From positions 248,001 through 312,000 of the forward strand of contig NZ_FNEJ01000003.1 of NCBI RefSeq assembly GCF_900100085.1: a stretch of DNA of 64,000 nt, in the 5' to 3' direction. How positions within the stretch are numbered: the first letter of the stretch is position 1; each line of letters starts with the position of its first letter. Shown here piece after piece: positions 33,232 to 42,480 of this stretch. Both the position numbers and the translations under genes were made by a program. The notes under the pieces were generated by a model that searched no databases, had not been told where the DNA came from, and saw only the letters and a program-made list of their open reading frames with translations. Source of the stretch: Salipiger marinus (GTDB lineage: Bacteria; Pseudomonadota; Alphaproteobacteria; Rhodobacterales; Rhodobacteraceae).

Positions 33232-34203
33232 ATGAAGACGATGACCACCCTTCTTGCCGCCACGGCGCTGGCCGGGGCTGCGGGCGCCGCGTCGGCGGAA
33301 ACATGGGACATGCCGCTGGCCTATGCCGCGACCAATTTCCATTCCGAAGTCGCCGCCAATTTTGCGACCTGCGTGACCGAGGCCACCGGCGGCGATCTGG
33401 AGATTGTCACCCATCCCTCCGGCTCGCTGTTCGGCGGGGCCGAGATCAAGCGCGCGGTGATGACCGGGCAGGCCAATATCGGCGAACGGCTGATGTCGGC
33501 GCATGAAAACGAAAACCCGCTTTACGGCGTGGATTCCATCCCCTTCCTCGTCTCCTCCTTCGAGGAGCATGAAAAGCTGTGGGATGTGGCCGAACCCTAT
33601 GTGACCGAGGCGCTGGCAGAGGACAATCTGCACTATCTCTATTCGGTGCCGTGGCCGCCGCAGGGGCTTTACATGAACAAGCCCATCACGTCGATCTCGG
33701 AACTGAAGGGCGTGAAATTCCGCTCCTACTCCACCGCCACCGCCAAGATGGCGGAGATGACCGGCGCGCTGCCGGTGCAGGTGGAGGCCGCCGAACTGAG
33801 TCAGGCGCTGGCCACCGGCGTGGCGGAAAGCTTCATCTCCTCGGGCGCCACCGGCTTTGACCGCAAGGTCTGGGAGCATCTGTCCAACTTCTACGAAGTC
33901 GACGCATGGCTGCCGCGCAACGCGGTCTTCGTGAACAAGGACGCATGGGAGGGCCTCTCGGACGAAACCCGCACCGCCCTGACCGACTGCGCCGGCAAGG
34001 CCGCCGAAGAGGGGCTGCAGACCTCCATGGACTATACGCAGACCACGGTGGACGCGCTGAAGGACAACGGCATGACCGTGGAACGCGCCAGCGACGCCAT
34101 GATGGCGGAACTGCGCGAGATGGGCGAAGTGATGACGCAGGACTGGCTCGCCAAGGCCGGGCCCGACGGTCAGGCGATCATCGACGCCTATCGCGGCGAG
34201 TAA
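33232..34203 (+). CDS. TRAP transporter substrate-binding protein (DctP)
   Basis: A 323-residue periplasmic receptor with a Sec signal peptide (TLLAATALAGAAGAASAE, cleaved near residue 22). DctP features are FGGAEIKRAVMTGQANIGER, ELKGVKFRSYSTATAKMAEM and LSQALATGVAESFISSG. The Arg in KFRSYS fits the usual carboxylate-binding position. It lies 43 bp after the DadA-like gene. It is not closely similar to the other DctP at 26002, so it probably has a different ligand. Confidence 0.93.
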   Translation: MKTMTTLLAATALAGAAGAASAETWDMPLAYAATNFHSEVAANFATCVTEATGGDLEIVTHPSGSLFGGAEIKRAVMTGQANIGERLMSAHENENPLYGVDSIPFLVSSFEEHEKLWDVAEPYVTEALAEDNLHYLYSVPWPPQGLYMNKPITSISELKGVKFRSYSTATAKMAEMTGALPVQVEAAELSQALATGVAESFISSGATGFDRKVWEHLSNFYEVDAWLPRNAVFVNKDAWEGLSDETRTALTDCAGKAAEEGLQTSMDYTQTTVDALKDNGMTVERASDAMMAELREMGEVMTQDWLAKAGPDGQAIIDAYRGE

Positions 34204-34289
34204 CCCGCCCGAACACCGGCAGGGCGGCGCGGGGGTCATTCCCCCCGCGCCCCTCTGCCGCCCCTCCTCTTGCGGAAAAGGAACAGCCC

Positions 34290-34820
34290 ATGGCGACGGC
34301 GCGGGCGCTTCGGCGCTTTCTTGATGCCCTTTACCTTGCAGGCGGCGTGATCGCGGGGGGATTCCTCATCGCGATCCTGCTGCTGATCGTGGCGCAGATG
34401 GTGGCGCGCTGGACCGGCCATGTCTTTCCCGGCGCCACCGATTACGCCGGATACTGCATGGCGGGCGCCTCGTTCTTTGCCTTTGCCTATGCGCTGAACC
34501 ATGGCGCGCATATCCGCGTGTCGATCCTTCTGTCAGCGCTGGGGCGGTTCCGCTGGTGGGGAGAGGTCTGGTGTTTCGGCATCGGCACCGTCACCGCCAC
34601 ATGGTTCGCATGGTATGCGGTGCGCGGCATGCTGGTGTCGCGGCGCTGGAACGAACTGAGCCAGGGGCTGGACGCGACACCGATCTGGATTCCGCAGCTC
34701 AGCATGGCGGCGGGGGTGATCCTGCTCGCCATCGCCTTCTGGGATCACCTGATCCGGCTGATCGTCACCGGACGGCACGGCATCACCACCGACCTGATGG
34801 ATCAGGCGCAGGGAGAATGA
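34290..34820 (+). CDS. TRAP transporter small permease (DctQ)
   Basis: A 176-residue protein with four hydrophobic segments, including FLIAILLLIVAQMVARW and AGASFFAFAYALNHGAHIRV, the typical DctQ signature. The start at 34290 follows AAAAGGAA. The DctM start lies 1 bp beyond its stop. Confidence 0.91.
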   Translation: MATARALRRFLDALYLAGGVIAGGFLIAILLLIVAQMVARWTGHVFPGATDYAGYCMAGASFFAFAYALNHGAHIRVSILLSALGRFRWWGEVWCFGIGTVTATWFAWYAVRGMLVSRRWNELSQGLDATPIWIPQLSMAAGVILLAIAFWDHLIRLIVTGRHGITTDLMDQAQGE

Positions 34821-34821
34821 C

Positions 34822-36129
34822 ATGGACCAACTGATCCCGATCGCCATCTTTCTGGCGGTGCTGTTTCTGCTGCTGGGATCCGGCGTGTGGGTGGGGCTTG
34901 CGCTGATGGGCGTCGCCTATGTGGGGATGGAGCTGTTCACCTCGCGCCCCGCCGGTGACGCGATGATCACCAAGGTCTGGTCGTCCTCGTCAAGCTGGAC
35001 GCTGACCGCCCTGCCGCTGTTCATCTGGATGGGAGAGATCCTGTACCGCACCCGCCTGTCCGAAGACATGTTCCGTGGCCTCAGCCCGTGGATGGCGCGG
35101 CTGCCGGGCGGGCTGGTGCATACCAACATCGTCGGCTGCACGGTGTTCGCGGCGGTGTCGGGATCCTCTGCCGCCACGCTGACCACGGTGGGCAAGATGT
35201 CCATTCCCGAACTGCGCCGCCGCAACTATCCCGAACATCTGGTGATCGGCACGCTGGCGGGGGCGGCGACGCTGGGGCTGATGATCCCGCCCTCGCTGAC
35301 GCTGATCGTCTACGGAGTCACCATCAACGAAAGCATCACCAAGCTTTTTATGGCCGGGGTGCTGCCCGGTCTGGTGCTGGCGCTGATGTTCATGGCCTAT
35401 GTGGCGATCACCGCCAAGCTGTCGCGCGATTTCGACCCGGTGCCGGAGCCGCACATGACGCTGCTGGCCAAGATAAAGAATTCGCGCTTCCTGATCCCGG
35501 TGATCCTGCTGATCCTTGTGGTGATCGGGTCGATGTATCTGGGCATCGCCACCGCGACCGAGGCTGCGGCCTTCGGCGTGGTCGGATCCATGCTGCTGGC
35601 GCTGGCGCAGCGGTCGCTGACGCCGGCCACCTTTTTCGACAGCCTGATGGGGGCGGTCCGCACCTCGGCCATGATCGCGCTGATCCTTGCGGGCGCGGCC
35701 TTCCTGTCGCTGTCCATGGGCTTTACCGGCATTCCGCGCGGGCTCGCCGACCTGATCGCCAGCTGGGATCTGTCGCGTTTCCAGCTGCTGATGGCGCTTC
35801 TGGTGTTCTACATCATCCTTGGCTGTTTTCTGGACGGCATCTCCTCGGTGGTGCTGACCATGGCGGTGGTGGAGCCGATGATCCGCGAGGCGGGCATCGA
35901 CCTCATCTGGTTCGGCATCTTCATCGTGGTGGTGGTGGAAATGGCGCAGATCACCCCGCCCATCGGCTTCAACCTGTTTGTGCTGCAGGGCATGACCGGG
36001 CACGAGATGACCTTCATCGCGCGCGCCGCCATCCCGATGTTCCTGATCATGGTGCTGATGGTCTTCGTGCTGATCCTGTTCCCGGATCTGGCCACCTGGC
36101 TGCCCGAGAACATCCGGCAGCGGGTCTGA
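34822..36129 (+). CDS. TRAP transporter large permease (DctM)
   Basis: A 435-residue DctM permease with about twelve hydrophobic segments. Signature regions are TALPLFIWMGEILYRTRLSE, VSGSSAATLTTVGKMSIPEL, LAGAATLGLMIPPSLTLIVY and ITPPIGFNLFVLQGMTGHE. It completes the second TRAP system with the preceding DctP and DctQ genes. Confidence 0.96.
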   Translation: MDQLIPIAIFLAVLFLLLGSGVWVGLALMGVAYVGMELFTSRPAGDAMITKVWSSSSSWTLTALPLFIWMGEILYRTRLSEDMFRGLSPWMARLPGGLVHTNIVGCTVFAAVSGSSAATLTTVGKMSIPELRRRNYPEHLVIGTLAGAATLGLMIPPSLTLIVYGVTINESITKLFMAGVLPGLVLALMFMAYVAITAKLSRDFDPVPEPHMTLLAKIKNSRFLIPVILLILVVIGSMYLGIATATEAAAFGVVGSMLLALAQRSLTPATFFDSLMGAVRTSAMIALILAGAAFLSLSMGFTGIPRGLADLIASWDLSRFQLLMALLVFYIILGCFLDGISSVVLTMAVVEPMIREAGIDLIWFGIFIVVVVEMAQITPPIGFNLFVLQGMTGHEMTFIARAAIPMFLIMVLMVFVLILFPDLATWLPENIRQRV

Positions 36130-36136
36130 GCCGGGC

Positions 36137-37087
36137 ATGGCGCTGCTGCGGCTCTGCGCCCGCCACGCCCGCTGGCTGCTGGTGGCGGGGCTGGTGCTGG
36201 GCATCGCCCTGCCCGATCTGACCCGCGCGGTCAGGCCGTGGCTGCCCGAACTGGTGGCGCTGATGCTGTTCGTGGCGGCCCTGCGCATCGGGCCCAAGGC
36301 GGCGCTGGGGGCGCTGGCCACGCTGCCCCGGACGCTGGCGGTGGTGCTGGTGTTCCAGCTGGCGGCGCCGCTGGCGGTGCTGGGCCTTTGTATCGCGCTT
36401 GGCGTGGCCGACAGCCCGGTGGCGCTGGCTTTGGTGCTGCTCTGCGCGGCGGCGCCCTTGGCGGGCAGCCCCAATCTGGCGCTGCTGGTGGGGGGCGATC
36501 CCGCCCCGGCGCTGCGGCTGCTGATCCTTGGCACGGCGCTGCTGCCGCTGACCGCGCTGCCGGTGCTGGCGCTGATGCCGGATCTGGGCGATCCCGCCCT
36601 GCTGCGGGCGGCGGTGCTGCGGCTGCTGGCCACCATCGCGGGCGCCACGGCGCTGGCTTTCGGCCTGCGCGCGCTGCTGCCCGAACCAACGCTGCGGCAG
36701 GTGCAGGCGCTGGACGGTGCCTCGGCGCTGGTGATGACGGTGCTGGTGCTGGGCCTGATGTCGGCCATTGCCCCCGCGCTGCGCGACGATCCGCTGGCGC
36801 TGCTGGCATGGCTGGCGCTGGCCTTTGCCGCCAATCTGGGCCCGCAGCTGCTGGTGGGCGACCTGCTGGCGCGGCGCGGCGCGCGCGACGGGCTGCACGC
36901 CACCGCGCTGATCGCGGGCAACCGCAACATCGCGCTGTTTCTGGTGGCGCTCCCGCCCGAGGTGACGGCCAAGCTGCTGCTCTTCATCGGCTGCTACCAG
37001 ATCCCCATGTATCTGACGCCGCTGCTGCTGCCCCGGCTTTACCGCCGCTTTGACGCCCGTGCTTCCATCCCGCGCCCGGTGCGCTAA
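36137..37087 (+). CDS. BASS-type (bile acid:sodium symporter-like) membrane transporter
   Basis: A 316-residue protein with about nine or ten hydrophobic segments and short Arg-rich loops, 7 bp after DctM. The paired-helix region ALVLLCAAAPLAGSPNLALLV resembles the conserved crossover motif of the BASS/AEC superfamily, and ALIAGNRNIALFLVALP resembles the second one. I assign the superfamily with moderate confidence; an ACR3-like or other exporter is possible. Its operon position suggests transport of a substrate or product of this pathway. Confidence 0.65.
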   Translation: MALLRLCARHARWLLVAGLVLGIALPDLTRAVRPWLPELVALMLFVAALRIGPKAALGALATLPRTLAVVLVFQLAAPLAVLGLCIALGVADSPVALALVLLCAAAPLAGSPNLALLVGGDPAPALRLLILGTALLPLTALPVLALMPDLGDPALLRAAVLRLLATIAGATALAFGLRALLPEPTLRQVQALDGASALVMTVLVLGLMSAIAPALRDDPLALLAWLALAFAANLGPQLLVGDLLARRGARDGLHATALIAGNRNIALFLVALPPEVTAKLLLFIGCYQIPMYLTPLLLPRLYRRFDARASIPRPVR

Positions 37088-37120
37088 AACGGGAGCGGAT
37101 CCGATGGAGGAAGACCCGCC

Positions 37121-38545
37121 ATGCCCCTGACCCCCGCCGATGACGCCTTCGCCGCCGCGCTGCGCCCGCGTCTGCCCGAGGACACGCTGCGCCCTGCCGA
37201 GCCCCGCCATCTGGAAGAGCCGCGAGGCCGCTGGCGCGGCACCTCCCGCTGGGTCGCCCTGCCGCGCACGGTGCAGGAAGTGTCGGCACTCGTCACCGCC
37301 TGCGCCGAGGCCCGGGTCGGCCTCGTGCCATGGGGCGGCGGCACCGGGCTGGTGGGCGGACAGGTTGCCCCCGACGGCCCGCCGCCGCTGCTGCTGTCGC
37401 TGGACCGCATGACCGCGATCCGCGCCGTTCACCCCCGGGAAAACGTGATGGTGGCCGAGGCGGGCGCGGTGCTGGCTGATGTGCAGGAGGCGGCGCGGGG
37501 CGCGGACCGGCTCTTCGCGCTGTCGCTCGCCTCCGAAGGCACGGCGCGGATCGGCGGGCTGCTGTCCACCAATGCTGGCGGGGTCAACGTGCTGCGCTAC
37601 GGCAATGCCCGCGATCAGGTGCTGGGGCTGGAGGCGGTGCTGCCCGACGGCCAGATCTGGCACGGGCTGAAACGGCTGCGCAAGGACAATACCGGCTATG
37701 ACCTGCGCAACCTGCTGATCGGCGCCGAAGGCACGCTGGGGGTGATCACCGCCGCCGCGCTGAAACTGGCGCCCCGCCCCGCCGCCACCGGCACGGCGCT
37801 GCTGGTGGTGCACAGCCCCGCTGCGGCGCTCGACCTTCTGGCGCTGGCACGCGACCATCTGGGCGAGATGGTCAGCGCTTTCGAACTGATCGGGCGCATG
37901 GGCTTCGACTTTCTGCGCGAAGCCCTGCCCGACCTGCGCCAGCCCTTCGCCACGGGGCCTGAGTGGTGCGTGCTGGTGGAACTGGGCCTGCCGCGCGGCA
38001 TGGATCCGCAGACCGCGCTGGAGGAACTGTTCGCCTCGGGGCTGGCGGCGGGTCTGGTCAGCGACGGGGTGGTGGCGCAGAGCACGCAGCAGGCCGCCGA
38101 GTTCTGGACGCTCCGCGAACATATCCCCGAGGCCAACCGCCGCATCGGCGCCATTTCCAGCCATGACGTGTCGCTGCCGCTGGAGGCGCTGCCCGCCTTC
38201 GTCCCCGAAGGACTGGCGCGGATCGCGGCGCTGGGGCCGTTCCGGGTCAACTGTTTCGGCCATCTGGGCGATGGCAACCTGCATTACAACGTCTTCCCGC
38301 CCAAGGGCGGCACCAAGGCCGACCATCAGGCGCTGCGCGAAGAGATCAAACGCACGATCCACGATCTGGTGCATCAGATGGGCGGGTCGGTCAGCGCCGA
38401 ACACGGCATCGGACGGCTGAAGGTGGCGGATCTGGAACGTTATGGCGACCCGGCCAAGCTGGCCGCCATGCGCGCCATCAAGGCGGCGCTCGATCCCGCA
38501 GGGATCATGAATCCCGGCGCGGTGCTGCGCCTGCCCCCGGGCTGA
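37121..38545 (+). CDS. FAD-binding D-2-hydroxyacid dehydrogenase (GlcD/D2HGDH-like)
   Basis: A 474-residue VAO-family flavoprotein. The FAD_binding_4 domain has VPWGGGTGLVGGQVAPDG and LLSTNAGGVNVLRYGNAR. The FAD-oxidase C domain has the metal-binding FGHLGDGNLHYNVF and ends with SAEHGIGRLK and DPAGIMNPG. It oxidises a D-2-hydroxy acid such as D-2-hydroxyglutarate, D-lactate or glycolate. It is the last gene of the DadA-TRAP-BASS run and stops 3 bp from the convergent gnd gene, leaving no room for a separate terminator. Confidence 0.92.
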   Translation: MPLTPADDAFAAALRPRLPEDTLRPAEPRHLEEPRGRWRGTSRWVALPRTVQEVSALVTACAEARVGLVPWGGGTGLVGGQVAPDGPPPLLLSLDRMTAIRAVHPRENVMVAEAGAVLADVQEAARGADRLFALSLASEGTARIGGLLSTNAGGVNVLRYGNARDQVLGLEAVLPDGQIWHGLKRLRKDNTGYDLRNLLIGAEGTLGVITAAALKLAPRPAATGTALLVVHSPAAALDLLALARDHLGEMVSAFELIGRMGFDFLREALPDLRQPFATGPEWCVLVELGLPRGMDPQTALEELFASGLAAGLVSDGVVAQSTQQAAEFWTLREHIPEANRRIGAISSHDVSLPLEALPAFVPEGLARIAALGPFRVNCFGHLGDGNLHYNVFPPKGGTKADHQALREEIKRTIHDLVHQMGGSVSAEHGIGRLKVADLERYGDPAKLAAMRAIKAALDPAGIMNPGAVLRLPPG

Positions 38546-38548
38546 GGC

Positions 38549-39949
38549 TCAGTCCCACCACGGCCCGTGCCGCGCGTCCTGCCCGTCGACCCGGTCAAAG
38601 CCGTGGCGCCCGAAGAAATCACGCTGCGCCTGAATCAGCGCCGCCGTGCCGCGCGGCTGGCGCAGCGTGTCCCAGAAGGCCAGCGCCGCCCCCAGCACCG
38701 GCAGCGGATAGCCCGCCGCCACCGCCTGTGCCACCAGCGCGCGCAGCGCGGGGATGCCCGCCGCCAGCACCGGGGCAAAGCGCGGCGCCAGCAGCAGCTG
38801 TCCTTCGGGCGCGCCGTCGCGGAAGGCGCCCGCGATGTCATCCAGCAGCCGCGCCCGGATGATGCAGCCCGCGCGCCAGATCTCGGCGATGCGCGCGGCC
38901 TCCAGATCCCAGGCATATTCTGCCGAAGCCGCGGCAAGGATGCGGAACCCCTGCGCATATTCCAGCACCCGCGCCGCCAGCAGCGCCGCCTCCAGCGCGT
39001 TCATGTCAAGCTGCAGCGCGTCGCGCTCCGTGCCAAAGGCTGCCCCGGCGGCGGCGCGCAGGTCGCCCTCCGCCGACCATGCCCGCGCGGCCACGGCGCC
39101 CTCGATCAGCGTGGCGGACTGCCCCAGCCGCACCGCCTCGATCACCGTCCAGCGCCCGGTGCCCTTCTGCCCGGCGCGGTCAAGGATGGCATCCACCACC
39201 GGTCCCGCGCCATGGCTGTCCTCCGCCGCCAGCACCGTGGCGGTGATCTCGAACAGGTAGCTTTCCAGCGGCCCCTTGGACCAGCGCCCGAACTGCGCGG
39301 CAATCTCCGCCGGGCTCTGCCCCGCGCCATGCCGCAGCAGGTCATAAACTTCGGCGATCATCTGCATGTCGGCATATTCGATGCCGTTATGCACGGTCTT
39401 GACGAAATGCCCCGCCCCGTCCGGGCCCATGCGGTCAACGCAGGGCGCGCCTTCATAGGGGGCGGCGATCCGCGACAGGATCGGCTCCAGCGCCTGCCAG
39501 CTTGCCTCCGAGCCGCCGAACATCATCGAAGGGCCATGCCGCGCGCCCTCCTCGCCGCCCGACACGCCCAGCCCGACAAACTGCAGCCCCGCCGCCTCCA
39601 GCCGCGCCGCGCGCGCCCGCGTCGCATGGAAATCGGCATTGCCCGCGTCGATCACCGTGTCGCCGCGCTCCAGCAGCGGCATCACCTCATCCAGAAACGC
39701 GTCCATCGGCGCGGTGGAGGGGATCATCGCCAGCAGCAGCCGCGGCGCGGGCAGCGCCGCGATCAGCTCGGCCAGCGAGCCGCAGGCGGTGATGCGCGCC
39801 GCAAAGGGCTCGGCCCGCGCCACAAAGGCCTCGAGCGGGCCCGGGCTGCGATTCGCCACCGCCACCGCCACGCCCTTTTCCGCCATGTTGAGCGCCAGCG
39901 CCGCCCCCATGGTGCCCAACCCGTAAACGCCGATCCGCGCTGCCGCCAT
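38549..39949 (-). CDS. gnd: 6-phosphogluconate dehydrogenase, decarboxylating
   Basis: A 466-residue NADP-dependent enzyme of the oxidative pentose phosphate pathway. The N-terminal Rossmann motif is VYGLGTMGAALALNMAEKG, NRSP ends beta-2, and the substrate/catalytic segments are LGVSGGEEGARHGPSMMFGG and HFVKTVHNGIEYADMQMI (catalytic Lys). Length fits the long Gnd form. The start at 39949 is preceded by CAGGAGG. The C-terminal tail GRHGFDRVDG is typical. Repeat copy 7 lies between it and argF. Confidence 0.94.
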   Translation of the reverse strand: MAAARIGVYGLGTMGAALALNMAEKGVAVAVANRSPGPLEAFVARAEPFAARITACGSLAELIAALPAPRLLLAMIPSTAPMDAFLDEVMPLLERGDTVIDAGNADFHATRARAARLEAAGLQFVGLGVSGGEEGARHGPSMMFGGSEASWQALEPILSRIAAPYEGAPCVDRMGPDGAGHFVKTVHNGIEYADMQMIAEVYDLLRHGAGQSPAEIAAQFGRWSKGPLESYLFEITATVLAAEDSHGAGPVVDAILDRAGQKGTGRWTVIEAVRLGQSATLIEGAVAARAWSAEGDLRAAAGAAFGTERDALQLDMNALEAALLAARVLEYAQGFRILAAASAEYAWDLEAARIAEIWRAGCIIRARLLDDIAGAFRDGAPEGQLLLAPRFAPVLAAGIPALRALVAQAVAAGYPLPVLGAALAFWDTLRQPRGTAALIQAQRDFFGRHGFDRVDGQDARHGPWWD

Positions 39950-40016
39950 GCCCGCCTCCTGTGTCTGACGGCGGCAGGCTAGCGCTATCACCGGCAGGCG
40001 CAAGACCCGGTCGCAG

Positions 40017-40080
40017 CTTCATCTTGCCCCTAAACTCCGGGGGTGAATTGGCCGCAGGCCAAGAGGGGGCAGCGCCCCCT
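40017..40080 (-). repeat. Dispersed hairpin repeat, copy 7 (tail type B)
   Basis: On the minus strand: hairpin GGGGC-GCT-GCCCC, then TTGGCC-TGC-GGCCAA, then CCCCCGGAGTTT and GGGGCAAGATGAAG. The tail matches copy 6 at 60634 rather than the ATATTTG tail of the others. It fills the gap between the gnd start and the argF stop. Confidence 0.85.
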
Positions 40081-40089
40081 CCCTGCGTC

Positions 40090-41016
40090 TCAGACGCCCA
40101 GACACCAGCGCATGACCGCTTTCTGCGCATGCAGCCGGTTTTCCGCCTCGTCGAACACCACCGAGGCCGGGCCGTCCATGATCTCCGAGGTCACCTCCTC
40201 CTCGCGATGCGCGGGCAGGCAGTGCATGAACAGCGCGTCGGGCTTGGCGGCCTCCATCAGCGCGCGGTTGACCTGATAGGGGCGCAGCATGTTGTGGCGC
40301 CGTTCGCGCGAACTCTGCGCGTCATGCATCGACACCCATGTGTCGGTCACGATCAGATCGGCACCCTCCACCGCCTTGAACGGGTCGCGCTCGATGGTGA
40401 CGGTGGCGCCCTCGTTGCGGGCCAGCCCGACAAATTCCATCTCGGGGTCAAGCTGCACCGGCCCGGTGAAGGTCAGGTCAAACCCGAACCGCCCCGCCGC
40501 ATGCAGGAACGAGGCGCAGACATTGTTGCCATCGCCGCACCAGACCACCTTCTTGCCGCGGATCGGGCCGCGATGCTCCTCATAGGTCAGGATGTCGGCC
40601 ATGATCTGGCAGGGATGGCTGCGGTCGGTCAGCCCGTTGATGACCGGCACGCTGGCAAATTCGGCCATCTCGGTCAGAACGGATTCGTCGAAGGTGCGGA
40701 TCATGATCAGGTCGACATAGCGCGACAGCACCCGCGCCGTGTCGGCGATGGTCTCGCCATGGCCCAGCTGCATGTCGCTGCCCGACAGCACCATGGTCTG
40801 CCCGCCCATCTGCCGCACCCCCATGTCAAAGGACACCCGGGTCCGGGTCGAGGGCTTCTCGAAGATCAGCGCGACCATCCGCCCGGCCAGCGGCTGGTCC
40901 GCATCGGGGGTGCCGCGCGGCAGGCCGCCGCGGCGGTCCTTCATGGCGCGGGCCTGATCGATGATGGCGCGCAGGTCCGAGGCGTCGGTCTTGTGGATGT
41001 CGAGGAAGTGGTTCAT
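40090..41016 (-). CDS. argF: Ornithine carbamoyltransferase
   Basis: A 308-residue arginine-biosynthesis enzyme making citrulline from ornithine and carbamoyl phosphate. The carbamoyl-phosphate loop is [23 protein letters not shown] is the HPCQ motif, and the ornithine region has DTWVSM and the catalytic [10 protein letters not shown]-like [11 protein letters not shown]. Length is typical. It is downstream of argD on the same strand, with repeat copy 2 between them. Confidence 0.97.
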   Translation of the reverse strand: MNHFLDIHKTDASDLRAIIDQARAMKDRRGGLPRGTPDADQPLAGRMVALIFEKPSTRTRVSFDMGVRQMGGQTMVLSGSDMQLGHGETIADTARVLSRYVDLIMIRTFDESVLTEMAEFASVPVINGLTDRSHPCQIMADILTYEEHRGPIRGKKVVWCGDGNNVCASFLHAAGRFGFDLTFTGPVQLDPEMEFVGLARNEGATVTIERDPFKAVEGADLIVTDTWVSMHDAQSSRERRHNMLRPYQVNRALMEAAKPDALFMHCLPAHREEEVTSEIMDGPASVVFDEAENRLHAQKAVMRWCLGV

Positions 41017-41050
41017 CGCAGATCAGCTTTGCTTGCAGGGCCGGGGGAGA

Positions 41051-41113
41051 GGGGGCGCTGCCCCCGTCCGCGTGCCGCGGACTCCCCCGGGATATTTGAG
41101 GTCAGAAGAAGCG
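41051..41113 (+). repeat. Dispersed hairpin repeat, copy 2 (tail type A)
   Basis: Hairpins GGGGGC-GCT-GCCCCC (41051-41065) and GTCCGCG-TGC-CGCGGAC (41066-41082), then the tail CCCCCGGGATATTTG and GTCAGAAGAAG. The tail touches the argD stop codon. Read on the argD strand, it puts two stable stems right after the stop codon, so it may act as an intra-operon attenuator between argD and argF. Confidence 0.9.
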
Positions 41114-41114
41114 C

Positions 41115-42293
41115 TCAGGCGGCCGCCTCCAGCGCGGTGGCGGTGGCCTCGAGCCGCGCCAGCGCCTCGGCAATCTCCTCCTCCGACAGCGTCAGCGGCG
41201 GCAGCAGCCGCACCACATTGTCGGCGGCGGGCACGGTGATCAGCAGCGCCTCATAGCCCGCCTTGACAAAATCGCCGGGCGCGACACGGACCTTGAGCCC
41301 GAGCAGGAAGCCCTGCCCTCGCACCTCCTCGAAGATGGCGGGATGTTCGGCCACCAGCCCTTCGAGCTTCTGGCGCAGCAGGGCGGCGCGGCGGTTCATG
41401 TCGGGCAGGAAGCCTTCGGCGGTCAGCGCGTCGAGCATGGCGCAGCCCACGGCGCAGCCCAGCGGGTTGCCGCCATAGGTGGAGCCATGGGTGCCCAGCA
41501 CCATGCCCGAGGCGGCCTCCTCGGTGGCCAGCACCGCGCCCAGCGGGAAGCCGCCGCCGATGCCCTTGGCCACCATCATGATGTCGGGGGTGATGCCCGC
41601 CCATTCATGGGCAAAAAGCCGCCCCGTGCGGCCCATGCCGCACTGCACCTCGTCGAGGATCAGCAGCAGGTGACGCTCGTCGCAGAGCGCCCGCAGCTGC
41701 TGCAGCTGCGCATCGCTCAGCGCGCGGATGCCGCCCTCGCCCTGGATCGGCTCCACCAGCACGGCGCCGGTGGTGTCGGTGATCGCCGCCTCAAGTGCGG
41801 CCATGTCGCCGAAAGGCAGGTGCACGAAGCCCGGCAGCAGCGGCGCGAAGCCCTTCACCATCTTCTCCGCGCCCGAGGCGGCGATCGCCGCCGAGGACCG
41901 GCCATGGAAGGAGCCGGAGAAGGTCAGGATGTCGGTCTTTTCGGGCTGGCCCTTCTCGTACCAGTATTTCCGCGCCATCTTCACCGCCAGCTCGCAGCTT
42001 TCGGTGCCGGAATTGGTGAAGAACACCGTGTCGGCGAAGCTCGCCGCGACCAGCTTCTCCGCCAGCGCCTGCTGCTGCGGAATCTCGTAGAGGTTGGACA
42101 CATGCCAGAGCTTTTGCGCCTGTTCGGTCAGCGCCGCCACCAGCGCGGGATGGGCATGACCCAGCGCGGTGACCGCGATGCCCGAGCCCAGATCGAGGAA
42201 GCGGCGGCCATCCTCCTCCAGCAGCCAAGAGCCTTCGCCCTTCACGAAATGAAGCGGCGCGCGCGCATAGGTCGGCAGAACGGCGGGGATCAT
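41115..42293 (-). CDS. argD: Acetylornithine aminotransferase
   Basis: A 392-residue class III PLP aminotransferase. Visible motifs are LDLGSGIAVTALGHAHP, FFTNSGTESCELAVKMAR, FHGRSSAAI, the PLP-contacting LILDEVQCGMGRTG and the Schiff-base Lys in MMVAKGIGGGFPLGAVL. It converts N-acetylglutamate semialdehyde to acetylornithine; pairing with argF supports arginine biosynthesis. The start at 42293 has a GAGGAT-like site upstream; the 187 bp to truA contains no other gene. Confidence 0.94.
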   Translation of the reverse strand: MIPAVLPTYARAPLHFVKGEGSWLLEEDGRRFLDLGSGIAVTALGHAHPALVAALTEQAQKLWHVSNLYEIPQQQALAEKLVAASFADTVFFTNSGTESCELAVKMARKYWYEKGQPEKTDILTFSGSFHGRSSAAIAASGAEKMVKGFAPLLPGFVHLPFGDMAALEAAITDTTGAVLVEPIQGEGGIRALSDAQLQQLRALCDERHLLLILDEVQCGMGRTGRLFAHEWAGITPDIMMVAKGIGGGFPLGAVLATEEAASGMVLGTHGSTYGGNPLGCAVGCAMLDALTAEGFLPDMNRRAALLRQKLEGLVAEHPAIFEEVRGQGFLLGLKVRVAPGDFVKAGYEALLITVPAADNVVRLLPPLTLSEEEIAEALARLEATATALEAAA

Positions 42294-42480
42294 GGGACTA
42301 TCCTCTGCAATGAGGCCCGATTGGTGCCAAGGGCCCGGGGCCAAGTCAAGTTTTTGAGGGGGGATCGGACGGACAAACGGGGCCGCCGCGCCAGAAAAGG
42401 CGCGCAGACGGGAGCTCAGGCTCGTCGGATTCGTATCGCTTGCGTCATGAGGCCGCAGATTGCCCGGATTTCGGGAAAGA

